DNA of 45,473 bases from Rickettsiales bacterium (GTDB lineage Bacteria > Pseudomonadota > Alphaproteobacteria > Rickettsiales > JABIRX01). The notes below the pieces were generated by a model. It did not search any database. It was given only the letters and a program-made list of their open reading frames with translations, and had not been told where the DNA came from. The stretch spans positions 1 through 45,473 of the forward strand of contig JABJNB010000045.1 in assembly GCA_018659145.1 (NCBI GenBank). The letters are read 5' to 3'. A program made the translations under genes and the position numbers. Shown one piece after another: positions 16,438 through 25,916 of the stretch. Positions within the stretch are counted from its first letter, which is position 1. Each line of letters begins with the position of its first letter.

Positions 16438-18897
16438 TTAATTAATGCTTAAACTATATGATATAAATAATAATTGATCATGTGCATTCTTGTCATGTTC
16501 AAAGTTTTCCTTATATGAATAATTAAGCGCTATATTACTTTTCGCAAACGACCTGCTCCAACTTAAACTATAGTTTATCTCTCGGTCATCCTCAGATAAA
16601 TTAATCGTCTCACTTTCTCGAATAACAGAGCTTTCATCTCGGCCAGTTGCTAGATCTATATCAACAAAACCTTTAACAATTGCTGTCGGCACAAATACCG
16701 AGAACCCTAAATTATTATCACCATATTTTTTATCAAAACCAAGCGATATACTATTTTCTTCAATATCACGAAAGTTTCGTAAAATACCTAAATCATTATT
16801 ACTCTCATCCCCAAATAAATGCCTATATTCTAAAAATAATTTAAAATCAGCTCCTATATTTTTTGCTAAATTAAAGCCAAAAATATGCTGCTGATTATCA
16901 TCTCCAATATCAAATGCTTCATTGCCTGTAATCCCAATTAAATTCTCTCTACTATCAATAAAACTATAAATCCAATCTATCTCCGCCCCCTCTTTATTCA
17001 TCTGAAGGATATTATGAATTTCACTAACATCGGTACTATCTTGAAAAAAACCAATTTGATAATTATAGCCTTTTCGTAATGGCATCGCTATTTGCATTCC
17101 AACTCTATCTTCCTGATTAAAATTATAAATATCATCGGTATTATTACGCACCTGATTCTGAAAACCTAAAGTCTGGTAAGATTCACTAAAATGCAGTAAC
17201 ATTGCTATATTATTAAAACGCACCTGATACGAAAAATTATTTAATTGATAATCAGCATACTCTTCAGAACTTGATAAGGCTAATCTAGCGGGATCACTTT
17301 CTACAGTATGATCAACAAACCCCATAATCAAATTATTGCCCAAGCGCACATTCTTATAAGAACTACTAGCGTCAAAATCTATAGTCTGTCTGGAGCTAGT
17401 GCGAATAGATATTTTATCAGATAAATTAGCCTTAAAATTACGATCATAAATATCAAAGAACACCGCTTTATTAAATATTCTTGAATTACCTAATTTTGCG
17501 GCAAGTGAACTAGATATATTTAAAGATGTTCTTTCTAAATCATAAGTAGGGCCAGAAAAGCTCTCGGTTGACAATATATCACTACTACCATTTGCTCTTA
17601 CCGCAGCAGATAAATTTAATGCTCCCCAACCTGTGACATCATTATAGGCATATGTCCCTGTACCGCCCGTTATCGTAGTTTCATTACAACCTGCAAGTGA
17701 TGGCAGTTCTAAATCATCACAACCTAGATAATCCGATGTTTCTAGTAAGATTTGCGTAACTTCCGCCCCAGTTAAGGATGGCCAAGCCGCTTGCAATATC
17801 GCAGCTGCCCCAGAGACATGCGGAGCTGCCATTGATGTACCAGAAAGATTATCATAACTATTTGTCGTACTTGGAGTATTTGTGGCATCATAATAAGTAG
17901 AGAAAATCCCATAATCCGTACTATCACCGCTATATGGGTCACTATCTCCACCTGGAGCAGATAAGCAATATCTAGCAGCAGACCCACAATAATTTGAATA
18001 AAAAGCTATTGTCTGATCTATATCTCCAGATAATGTCGAGAACCCACGTGATGTAATATCATTTCCATCAAAAGTAATGTTAAGAAAATAAGAAGAAGTA
18101 TTTAATGCTGCAACTGCAAGCATTTGGCCATTTGCAAAACTATCTGTTGCATCAGCCGCTGGGAAACTTGGATTATCTGAATCACTATTCCAACTATACA
18201 CATCTGTAAATGTATTATAAGAATATCTACTATTTCCTGCTGCAGCTACAAGGACCACTTTTGAGCCAATTGTACTATCTGCCAATATTTTTGCTAATTG
18301 ACTCGTAATACTAGAACTTGATGATGTACTACCAAAACTCATATTAACAACCGTAGACTGACTTGATTGAACAACGTCCGCAAAATCTGAAGTTCCAGCC
18401 CCAACACCAGAAACCCCAGTAAATGCAATACCAACAATTTCAGCATTTGGAGCAACTCCATGCATGCCGCTATCATCATCATCCGCAGCTGCAATACCGG
18501 CAACATGCGTGCCATGAACATTTTCATCAAGATTACTGCCATCACCAACACTATTAGTGCTATCATAATTTGCCAATAAATCATCATGCAATCCATAGAC
18601 CCCTGTATCCACTATTGCAATTTTAATACCATCTCCGGCAACTGACAAACCATTCTCTGTCAAGAAAGAATAAGCCTGCGCGGCATTAATCATATCTAAA
18701 CCGCTTTGATTATTATATTCTGTTGTTTGAAAACTCTCGCAAGTCGTATCGCAAGCTTGACTATCAGTTGAAGTAGATGGAGGTGTTGTAGTAGTCGAAG
18801 TAACAAGCGCACTATCACCACCACCCCCTCCTCCTTCTATACAAGACTCTAGGAGCAAACAAAATACTAATAAATGTAATTTTCTTATTGTAAGCAT
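16438..18897 (-). CDS. Subtilisin-family (S8) lipoprotein protease with beta-rich C-terminal half
   Basis: 819 residues. The N-terminus is a lipoprotein signal with Cys19 (LLLESC), then a Gly/Ser/Thr-rich tether with paired Cys. The S8 domain has D97 (IVDTGVYG), H128 (HGTHVAGI), oxyanion N222 (AAAGNS) and S355 (SGTSMAAPHVSG), so it should be active. From about 440 to 819 the sequence alternates hydrophobic and polar residues in short strands and ends FISYSLSIN, resembling an outer-membrane barrel or autotransporter-like passenger carrier, although the usual terminal Phe is absent. A surface-exposed, self-anchored protease is likely; this is inferred. It is divergent from recA with only 52 bases between them. 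Confidence 0.85.
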   Translation of the reverse strand: MLTIRKLHLLVFCLLLESCIEGGGGGGDSALVTSTTTTPPSTSTDSQACDTTCESFQTTEYNNQSGLDMINAAQAYSFLTENGLSVAGDGIKIAIVDTGVYGLHDDLLANYDSTNSVGDGSNLDENVHGTHVAGIAAADDDDSGMHGVAPNAEIVGIAFTGVSGVGAGTSDFADVVQSSQSTVVNMSFGSTSSSSSITSQLAKILADSTIGSKVVLVAAAGNSRYSYNTFTDVYSWNSDSDNPSFPAADATDSFANGQMLAVAALNTSSYFLNITFDGNDITSRGFSTLSGDIDQTIAFYSNYCGSAARYCLSAPGGDSDPYSGDSTDYGIFSTYYDATNTPSTTNSYDNLSGTSMAAPHVSGAAAILQAAWPSLTGAEVTQILLETSDYLGCDDLELPSLAGCNETTITGGTGTYAYNDVTGWGALNLSAAVRANGSSDILSTESFSGPTYDLERTSLNISSSLAAKLGNSRIFNKAVFFDIYDRNFKANLSDKISIRTSSRQTIDFDASSSYKNVRLGNNLIMGFVDHTVESDPARLALSSSEEYADYQLNNFSYQVRFNNIAMLLHFSESYQTLGFQNQVRNNTDDIYNFNQEDRVGMQIAMPLRKGYNYQIGFFQDSTDVSEIHNILQMNKEGAEIDWIYSFIDSRENLIGITGNEAFDIGDDNQQHIFGFNLAKNIGADFKLFLEYRHLFGDESNNDLGILRNFRDIEENSISLGFDKKYGDNNLGFSVFVPTAIVKGFVDIDLATGRDESSVIRESETINLSEDDREINYSLSWSRSFAKSNIALNYSYKENFEHDKNAHDQLLFISYSLSIN

Positions 18898-18949
18898 AAA
18901 TTATAATGCTATCAATTTGTCATAATTTCAATCATATTTATAGAATTTC

Positions 18950-19990
18950 ATGGATAAGAATAAAGCTTTAGAAACAGCCCTCGCACAAATCGAACGTTCT
19001 TATGGAAAAGGATCAGTTATGAAACTTGGACAGAAAGGCACTGTGGATATAGAAGCTATCTCAACTGGATCCATATCTATTGATTGGGCACTTGGAATTG
19101 GCGGTTTCCCAAAAGGTAGAATTATTGAAATTTATGGCCCTGAATCTTCAGGTAAAACAACACTTGCATTATCAGCCGTAGCACAAGCTCAAAAGTCAGG
19201 CGGAACATGCGCATTCATAGATGCAGAACATGCTTTAGATCCAGTCTATGCAGCAAATCTTGGTATTAATCTTGATGATTTATTAATCTCTCAACCAGAT
19301 ACTGGCGAACAATCATTAGAAATAACTGACACTTTAGTTAAATCTGGGGCAGTTGACCTTATAGTCGTAGACTCTGTTGCCGCCTTAGTGCCAAAAGCTG
19401 AATTAGATGGCGAGATGGGTGATACTCATGTTGGTTTACAAGCAAGGCTAATGTCACAAGCGCTTAGAAAGTTAACAGGGGCTGTTGCAAAAACTAATTG
19501 TACGGTAATTTTCATTAATCAAATTAGAATGAAAATTGGCGTAATGTTTGGATCTCCAGAAACAACAACCGGTGGTAATGCATTAAAATTCTACTCATCT
19601 GTAAGAGTTGATATCCGTAGAATTGGTAGCTTAAAGAATAAAGATGAAGTAATTGGTAATCAAACCAAAATCAAAATCGTTAAAAATAAAGTAGCCCCTC
19701 CTTTTAAGATCGTTGAAGTGGAGATAATATATGGCAAAGGTATTTCACGAATGGGTGAGATAGTTGATCTTGGTGTTAGAGAAGAAATTATAGAAAAAGC
19801 TGGAGCATGGTATTCTTACCAAGGTGAAAAAATTGGTCAAGGTAAAGAAAACACAAAATTGTTCTTACAAGACCACCCTGAGCTTGCTGATGATCTTGAA
19901 AAACAAATCAGAGTAAAATTAGAACTTCCTGTTTCTGAGGATAATAATGCAAAAGGATCTAAAAAGATAAAAACAGTAGACGCTGCCTAA
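18950..19990 (+). CDS. recA: Recombinase RecA
   Basis: DNA-dependent ATPase for strand exchange and the SOS co-protease. 346 residues. Walker [10 protein letters not shown] (63-71), the IDAEHALDP segment, [16 protein letters not shown]1/L2 regions with [21 protein letters not shown], and the typical acidic/Lys-rich tail are present. A TTGTCA followed by an AT-rich stretch upstream could be a promoter, but no alphaproteobacterial LexA box (GTTC-N7-GTTC) was seen in the 52-base spacer. A strong hairpin follows the stop codon. Confidence 0.98.
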   Translation: MDKNKALETALAQIERSYGKGSVMKLGQKGTVDIEAISTGSISIDWALGIGGFPKGRIIEIYGPESSGKTTLALSAVAQAQKSGGTCAFIDAEHALDPVYAANLGINLDDLLISQPDTGEQSLEITDTLVKSGAVDLIVVDSVAALVPKAELDGEMGDTHVGLQARLMSQALRKLTGAVAKTNCTVIFINQIRMKIGVMFGSPETTTGGNALKFYSSVRVDIRRIGSLKNKDEVIGNQTKIKIVKNKVAPPFKIVEVEIIYGKGISRMGEIVDLGVREEIIEKAGAWYSYQGEKIGQGKENTKLFLQDHPELADDLEKQIRVKLELPVSEDNNAKGSKKIKTVDAA

Positions 19991-19999
19991 GGCAAGGCA

Positions 20000-20033
20000 G
20001 TAAGTGCTCCTACATTAAATTCGGAGCACTTAC
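20000..20033 (+). terminator. Hairpin after recA
   Basis: GTAAGTGCTCC (20000-20010) and GGAGCACTTAC (20023-20033) form a perfect 11-bp stem with a 12-base loop, 9 bases after the recA stop. There is no T-tract after it, so it may be a weak intrinsic terminator or an mRNA-stabilising hairpin. Confidence 0.6.
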
Positions 20034-20113
20034 CTTCACAAGCCAATTCGCACTTACAAACAGTTTTATTACTAGTTATCCTAGTAGTCAACCAAAACTT
20101 GTAATATTTTATT

Positions 20114-21619
20114 ATGTACGCGCGAACTTTATCTGTAGCACTTTACGGTGTTGAAACACTTCAAATTGAAATACAATGTCAACTAACAAATGACCAGCCC
20201 GGGTTCCAAATAGTAGGACTAGGTAGTAAGTCTATTTCGGAAGCAAAGGAACGAGTTAAAGCAGCCATTAACTCGCTTGGTATTGCCCTACCCTGCCAAA
20301 GAATCATCATCAACCTTGCTCCCTCAGCTTTAATAAAAGAAGGTAGTCATTATGACCTGCCTATCATTCTCGCAATATTAGCAGCAATGAAAATTATCAG
20401 GCAATCTGATATAGAGCATAGAATTTTTGCGGGAGAAATATCATTAAACGCAGAAGTAAAGCCAACAAGCGGCATATTACCTATCGCTATTTATTCAGTA
20501 AAAGCCGAAAAAGAATTTTTCTGCCCTATAGAAAATTACGAAGAAGCATTTTTTAGCGGCAATCAAAAAATCTTTGCTATATCTAATATTTTACAATTAA
20601 TGAAATTTTTTAAAGGAGAGGCAAAAATAATTAACCCCCCTATAACAAAAGATATAAGTAACATTGACCACAAGGTTGATTTCTCAGAAATATCAGGGCA
20701 TGAAATTGCCAAACGCGCTCTAAAAATTGCCGCCTCTGGTAAACATAACCTACTTATGATAGGACCACCAGGATGTGGAAAAACAATGCTTGCAGAACGC
20801 TTCACAACAATCTTAGCAGATCCCTCAATTAACGAAATATTAGAAAACAGCATGATTTATAGCATAGCAGGAAAATTACCCAAAGGGCTAAAAAAGGATA
20901 TTCCATATAGATCACCTCACCATACCGCGTCTAACGCTGCTATAATAGGTGGAGGCAAGAACTCAAAACCTGGAGAAATATCATTATCACATAACGGGGT
21001 GTTATTTCTTGATGAATTACCAGAGTTTAACCAAGCCACCCTCGATTCGCTAAGGCAACCAATTGAATCAGGTGAGATAACTATATCACGTGCCGATAAA
21101 ATTGTTAATTATCCCGCAAGATTCCAATTAATAGCTGCAATGAATCCTTGCAAATGCGGTAATTTTTTTGAAGATAACAACAACTGCTCCAAGGTTCCAT
21201 TTTGCGCTAAATCATATATGCAAAAAATTTCAGGTCCCATTTTAGATAGATTTGATATTATCATTAAATTATCTTACCAAAAGATATCTATTAAAAATGA
21301 TGCTAATGAGAATAACGAAACATCCATGCAAATAAAATCGCATATCACACAATCACAAAAACTTCAGATTAAGAGACTTAAAAAATTTAATATTAGAACA
21401 AATAGTCAAATGACATCGAAAATTATTCAACAAATTTACTCTGAAAATGAAACTGTAAATAATTTTATCACTAAGCTAAATGAGAAAAAATTTACCTCCA
21501 GGTCAATATTCAAAATAATAAAACTAGCACAAACAATAGCAGATTTAGAAAATGACGAACTCATACAAAAACAACATCTTTTTGAAGCCTTAAATTATAA
21601 AAATTTTATTATTAATTGA
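20114..21619 (+). CDS. comM: YifB/ComM-family Mg-chelatase-like AAA ATPase
   Basis: 501 residues. The N-terminal ChlI-type domain starts MYARTLSVALYGVE and contains GSHYDLPIILAILA. Then come the Mg-chelatase-type AAA core with Walker A GPPGCGKT (217-224), HHTASNAAIIGGG, LFLDELPEF and AAMNPCKCG, and a C-terminal helical Mg-chelatase-like domain. ComM is a hexameric branch-migration helicase that helps integrate DNA during natural transformation in other bacteria; many species that are not known to be competent also carry it. It follows recA on the same strand with a 123-base gap containing the recA hairpin. Confidence 0.93.
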   Translation: MYARTLSVALYGVETLQIEIQCQLTNDQPGFQIVGLGSKSISEAKERVKAAINSLGIALPCQRIIINLAPSALIKEGSHYDLPIILAILAAMKIIRQSDIEHRIFAGEISLNAEVKPTSGILPIAIYSVKAEKEFFCPIENYEEAFFSGNQKIFAISNILQLMKFFKGEAKIINPPITKDISNIDHKVDFSEISGHEIAKRALKIAASGKHNLLMIGPPGCGKTMLAERFTTILADPSINEILENSMIYSIAGKLPKGLKKDIPYRSPHHTASNAAIIGGGKNSKPGEISLSHNGVLFLDELPEFNQATLDSLRQPIESGEITISRADKIVNYPARFQLIAAMNPCKCGNFFEDNNNCSKVPFCAKSYMQKISGPILDRFDIIIKLSYQKISIKNDANENNETSMQIKSHITQSQKLQIKRLKKFNIRTNSQMTSKIIQQIYSENETVNNFITKLNEKKFTSRSIFKIIKLAQTIADLENDELIQKQHLFEALNYKNFIIN

Positions 21620-21764
21620 TATCATGCAGATCTTTTCCTATACACAGAGGATCTCACTCTACATGCCCCCGCAAGTCCATAATATAATCCCGATATTTAT
21701 AATTTATAGCTGTGGCGTCATCCCTTCCTTGGCAGAGCAATTTTCTATGCCTCTCGGGAACAAA

Positions 21765-22108
21765 ACCCAATATATGCCTGTAGTTAAAACAAGATAACCT
21801 CTTGTTAATCCATATAGGGCAAGGACTCGCAGACTGTATCACAATATAATTGCAAAAGAGTTTTTCGATAAAGACTGTGTAATTATATTATGACACAGTC
21901 TTTCATAGACACATAAGAAAGGAACTCTCATATCGAAGAAGTAGGGGGGGGCCGCCCAGAAACACCGAGATCGCTCTACCAAGGGCTGGGAGGACCACGT
22001 CCCTACGCAATTTTGTATATTGGTCAAATTTGTCAAAACTGCAGGATTTTTATTAATACCATTTAACTCTAGAAAGTATGGGTAAAACTCCGATCCTACA
22101 ATATTATA
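21765..22108. repeat. Repeat E, copy 2, degenerate, with nested repeat B
   Basis: Most of the 496-base gap between comM and the bactofilin gene. It matches copy 1 at 7180 in order: the AAGATAACCTCTTGTTAAT segment, a CATAAGAAG/CATAAGAAAG segment, CTACCAAGGGCTGG, CCCTACGCAATTTTGTATAT, GCAGGATTTTTATTAATA, and TTTAACTCTAG. The terminal GTAGGGGCG motif is eroded on both sides. A 69-base repeat B is inserted within it. The first 145 bases of the gap (21620-21764) show no feature. Confidence 0.6.
21832..21900. repeat. MITE-like repeat B, copy 2, minimal 69-bp form
   Basis: The left end begins GACTGTATCACAATATAATT and the right end, read on the other strand, begins GACTGTGTCATAATATAATT; the 23-base ends match at about 20 positions. 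Between them is only AAGAGTTTTTCGATAAA-type sequence. It looks like an internally deleted copy of repeat B and sits inside repeat E2, which lacks it at the corresponding place in E1. Confidence 0.75.
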
Positions 22109-22115
22109 ACAAAGA

Positions 22116-22832
22116 CTAGCTGCTTTTTTTATGTTTGTTTTTTTTACTAGTAGGAGGTGTAAAACTAAATACATCACTATCCAAAATACTCGCCTTTTTA
22201 GTAGCCTTAATACCTTTTAACGAACCGATACCAACTTCAGTTAAATCGGAGCTTATATCCTTACCAGAATCCTCCTCAAGAACATCAGATTTGGACTCCC
22301 CTTCAATCTTATCCATTAAAGTGCTGATTGACGGGATATATTCCAATCCATCTTCGCTATTATCATCTACAAATGAGCCCTCTTCCTTATCACTGAAATC
22401 ACTTGCTGAAAACTTGTTTTTACCAAAGAAACTATCACTATCTGTTATAACTTCTTCTGTTGCAGCCTTATCAACCTTATTCAATATACCATTAATACTA
22501 GCACCCGGACTTGTAGTAATATTTTTATAATTAATCTGTCCTTCAAAAACTCCTGTATCATCAATAATTATATCTTCAGCATAAACTATACCTTTAACAA
22601 CTCCTTTAATTACTAAGCTATCTGCATATATGTCACCATCTACTCGAGATTCCTTTCTGATAACCACATTGTTACATTTGACGTTACCTTTTACCTTCCC
22701 ACCTATTTCTATTGATCCCTGACTTACTAGGTCACCAGATATATTTAAATCTGATACTATGATTGATGGCGCAGTAGAAACTGCTGGCAAATTAGCACTT
22801 GCACTCGATTTACTCTTTCTCCTAGAAAACAT
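22116..22832 (-). CDS. Bactofilin
   Basis: 238 residues. A short disordered N-terminus is followed by a bactofilin (DUF583) domain at about 25-125, recognisable from the repeating right-handed beta-helix pattern (SIIVSDLNISGDLVSQGSIEIGGKVKGNVKCNNVVIRKES...). The C-terminal half is acidic, low-complexity and probably disordered, ending in a Lys-rich tail. Bactofilins polymerise without nucleotide on the inner membrane and localise cell-wall enzymes. The start overlaps the end of the M23 peptidase gene by 11 bases, so the pair should be co-translated and act together in shaping peptidoglycan. Confidence 0.92.
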   Translation of the reverse strand: MFSRRKSKSSASANLPAVSTAPSIIVSDLNISGDLVSQGSIEIGGKVKGNVKCNNVVIRKESRVDGDIYADSLVIKGVVKGIVYAEDIIIDDTGVFEGQINYKNITTSPGASINGILNKVDKAATEEVITDSDSFFGKNKFSASDFSDKEEGSFVDDNSEDGLEYIPSISTLMDKIEGESKSDVLEEDSGKDISSDLTEVGIGSLKGIKATKKASILDSDVFSFTPPTSKKNKHKKSS

Positions 22833-23904
22833 AACGTCCGGCTCTTAAAAAATTAATTGGGTTATAAGGCTTGTTCATATACCTTATTTCATAATGCAGA
22901 TGAGGCCCAGAACTACGTCCTGTACTCCCTTGAATACCAATGACTTGCCCTCTCTCAACTATATCACCTTGCACAACATTCAAAGCCTGTAAATGACCAT
23001 ATCTTGTTGTCACTTTGTAACCATGGTCTATTTCTATTAAATTACCATAATTACCTTTCCTACCAGCAAACTTTATAACACCTGGAGAGGTTGCCTTAAT
23101 CTCAGAGTTAACAGGGCCTGCAAAATCAACACCATAATGCGATGCGGTATTTTTATAGAACGGATCAAAACGATCGCCAAAATATGATGAAATATAATAT
23201 TTCTCTGACGGAGCAGATAATGGTACCGAGTTCATTAAATTTTCTAAAAAGAATAACCTTGAAACATTCTCATCAAAATCAACCCCCTTATCTATATTTT
23301 GTTCATCATATTTTACATCAAACACTTCATGAGTATTCGGACCACCCTGATTGCTAAATAATTTATCAATATCTTGCTGCCTATTGCTATTATTAATAAT
23401 ATCTCTCTTAAGAGAAGAAATAGGCAATCCTGTTATAGCAACTATTTTCTCAATTTCCGATATTCGATTGAGTGTATTGCTCTTAATATCTGACAATACT
23501 TTTTCCTTCTTTTCTAGCCCAGAAACCGTCTTTTTTTTTATTATTTTCTTAGCAGAACTGGTTTGATCCAATCGTTTAAACTTCTTTTCTAATTCAGACT
23601 TATTATAATCAAAACTTTTTACCGTATCAAAATAACTATTTAACCTGACTAAATTTCCTTGCAGACTATCTATCCTGGTTTGCAAATCTAGATTAATTAA
23701 ATTTGCTTGCTGAATTTCCTCTTCCTTATGAACTAGAATTTTTTTGTAAGCTATGTATTTGCCACTCGAAAAAGATGCCCAGCTAATTACAAATCCTGAT
23801 ATAAGCAAAATGCCTACTTGCATCCTCCAAGGCAATGAATAACTGGTGATATGATCATCAGTTATTAACATTATTTTTTTTATTTTAAAAAACCTATTTA
23901 TCAT
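22822..23904 (-). CDS. M23 (LytM-type) peptidoglycan endopeptidase, membrane-anchored
   Basis: 360 residues: membrane helix at about 31-48, a Lys/Glu-rich coiled-coil region at about 60-155, then an M23 domain with zinc-site motifs HYGVD (H256, D260), GHL (H304) and HLHYE (HLH at 335-337). All expected ligands are present, so it should be an active periplasmic endopeptidase cutting peptide cross-links. The neighbouring bactofilin gene overlaps its 3' end, a pairing known from helical and stalked bacteria, where the bactofilin guides the hydrolase. The organism therefore very likely has peptidoglycan. Confidence 0.92.
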   Translation of the reverse strand: MINRFFKIKKIMLITDDHITSYSLPWRMQVGILLISGFVISWASFSSGKYIAYKKILVHKEEEIQQANLINLDLQTRIDSLQGNLVRLNSYFDTVKSFDYNKSELEKKFKRLDQTSSAKKIIKKKTVSGLEKKEKVLSDIKSNTLNRISEIEKIVAITGLPISSLKRDIINNSNRQQDIDKLFSNQGGPNTHEVFDVKYDEQNIDKGVDFDENVSRLFFLENLMNSVPLSAPSEKYYISSYFGDRFDPFYKNTASHYGVDFAGPVNSEIKATSPGVIKFAGRKGNYGNLIEIDHGYKVTTRYGHLQALNVVQGDIVERGQVIGIQGSTGRSSGPHLHYEIRYMNKPYNPINFLRAGRYVF

Positions 23905-24349
23905 AGTCTCCAGTCCAGTAGCAGTAAAATAATTTGCTTATTTGCTTTTAGCATATTGTTAAATATATATCTTAATTCTAGCAATGATTGTATTGTATAT
24001 GCAAGGTATATTATTAGTTACTTTACTTAATTACGTTCAACTTAACTACACCCTTTGCAACTCCCGTCTTAGTGGTGCAAATCAAAGGAATTAATTTAAC
24101 AACTTTTCCTCCCCACACCCTATTCACAATAAGATATGGCAACCTAATAATTACATTTATGCCCTTTGTTATAAAAAGCTATGTATAATTGTTTGCTGAC
24201 AAACTATTATATTGCTATCATCCTCCGAGAGGCAAGGCAGCAACTGGTCACATAAAAATTTAATTTACTTAAGCGGAACTCTAAAACTTAATTATCATAA
24301 TCCTTAACCCCTTTAAAGAATCTAAAAACTTTGATTACAAAATAAGATT
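23905..24349. other. 445-bp gap without recognised feature
   Basis: Between the start of the M23 gene and the stop of guaB, both minus strand. No convincing open frame, tRNA or member of repeats A, B, C or E was found. It should contain the promoter for the M23-bactofilin pair. A short RNA cannot be excluded, but no signature of 4.5S, 6S or RNase P RNA was recognised. Confidence 0.5.
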
Positions 24350-25816
24350 TTATTTAGAAACACCATAATTGGGAGATTCTCTTGTAATATCAATATTATG
24401 CGGATGAGACTCATGCAATCCAGATTGTGATATCTTAATAAATTTTGATTTTTTATGAAATATTGATAAATCTTTCGAGCCACAATAACCCATAGAAGAT
24501 TTCAAACCTCCAACCAACTGATAAATAACATCTGATGCTGAACCTTTATATGGCACCCTACCTTCTACGCCTTCGGGTACCAATTTATATTTACTATCCA
24601 CATCTTCCTGAAAATACCTATCCGCGCTACCCCTAGCCATAGCTCCAAGTGACCCCATGCCTCGATAACATTTATAAGACCTACCTTGGTACAAGATTAT
24701 CTCACCTGGCGTCTCTTTACACCCAGCCAATAATCCACCTAACATAACGCAATTTGCTCCCCCAGCCAGTGCTTTAGCTAGATCACCGGAATATTTAATA
24801 CCTCCATCTGAAATCAGAGGAATACCCAATTCTTTACAAACTTTTGATACTTCCATCACGGCAGATAGTTGTGGTACACCAACACCAGCAACTATTCTAG
24901 TTGTACAAATAGATCCCGGACCTATACCAACTTTCACAGCATCCACTCCGGCCTCATACAATCTTCTGGCAGCTTCTGCTGTTGCAATATTACCAGCTAT
25001 CACATCAACATTTTTATACTTTGATTTAATTTGCTTTACCATATCAATCACGCCCTTGGAATCACCATGGGCTGTATCAACTATAATAATATCTACATTT
25101 GCATCAGCCAAAGCTTCAGCCCTTTCTTCAGAATCACGACCAGTTCCAATTGCAGCAGCAACACGTAGCCTACCAAATTTATCCCTTACCGCCAATGGAT
25201 GCTTTTTTGCATTTTCCATATCCTTAACGGTAAGCAAGCCTATACACTTGTAATCTCCATCAACTACTAATAATTTTTCGATTTTATTCTTATGCAATAA
25301 CTCCCTAGACTGCTTCTTACTAATGTTTTCGGTTATAGTAATTAAATTTTCTGAAGTCATTAAAGATTCAACCTCTTGCTTTGTATCAGCACAAAACCTA
25401 ACATCTCGGTTGGTTAAAATACCTTTTAAATTCTGATCTTTATCAACAACAGGAATGCCTGAAATACCATGCTTCTTCATTAAAGATAATGCTTCAGAGA
25501 TAGTTTTTTTAGGATGGATAGTAATCGGGTCGTAAACCACTCCTGATTCAAACTTTTTAACTTTCGCCACCTCATTTCGCTGCTGAGATACCGTCATATT
25601 CTTGTGAATACAACCTACGCCTCCATTCTGAGCCATGGTAATTGCAAGCCTACTCTCAGTTACGGTGTCCATTGCAGCTGAAATAATTGGTACATTTAAT
25701 TCAACATTTCGCGATATTTTCGTTGCAACACTAACCTGCTTTGGTAACACTTCTGAGTATTGTGGTATTAATAGTACATCGTCAAACGTAAAATATGTAT
25801 CAAGCTTTATTGCCAT
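24350..25816 (-). CDS. guaB: IMP dehydrogenase
   Basis: Oxidises IMP to XMP, the committed step of GMP synthesis. 488 residues. The barrel starts TFDDVLLIPQYSE, a CBS pair is inserted at about 95-200, the catalytic Cys is C304 in GPGSICTTRIVAGVGVPQ, and the flap has the Arg-Gly region YRGMGSLGAM. Complete. The 100-base spacer with the divergent HExxH gene is very AT-rich and presumably carries both promoters. Intracellular Rickettsiales often lack parts of purine synthesis, so presence of guaB suggests some nucleotide interconversion capacity. Confidence 0.97.
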   Translation of the reverse strand: MAIKLDTYFTFDDVLLIPQYSEVLPKQVSVATKISRNVELNVPIISAAMDTVTESRLAITMAQNGGVGCIHKNMTVSQQRNEVAKVKKFESGVVYDPITIHPKKTISEALSLMKKHGISGIPVVDKDQNLKGILTNRDVRFCADTKQEVESLMTSENLITITENISKKQSRELLHKNKIEKLLVVDGDYKCIGLLTVKDMENAKKHPLAVRDKFGRLRVAAAIGTGRDSEERAEALADANVDIIIVDTAHGDSKGVIDMVKQIKSKYKNVDVIAGNIATAEAARRLYEAGVDAVKVGIGPGSICTTRIVAGVGVPQLSAVMEVSKVCKELGIPLISDGGIKYSGDLAKALAGGANCVMLGGLLAGCKETPGEIILYQGRSYKCYRGMGSLGAMARGSADRYFQEDVDSKYKLVPEGVEGRVPYKGSASDVIYQLVGGLKSSMGYCGSKDLSIFHKKSKFIKISQSGLHESHPHNIDITRESPNYGVSK

Positions 25817-25916
25817 TTTAATAAAATATAGTTTATCATTGTTGGCGATGATAATTAAAGTTTTTTTATTATAAACCTTTTAAATTAATAAATTAATCTA
25901 CAATACAAGAGATCAT

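Noticed and set aside
18898..18949. LexA/SOS box between the subtilase and recA genes
   Set aside because: No GTTC-N7-GTTC or CTGT-N8-ACAG type site could be found in the 52-base spacer.
23905..24349. Possible small stable RNA gene in the gap before the M23 gene
   Set aside because: No conserved core of SRP RNA, 6S RNA, tmRNA or RNase P RNA was recognised and no strong hairpin followed by T-run.
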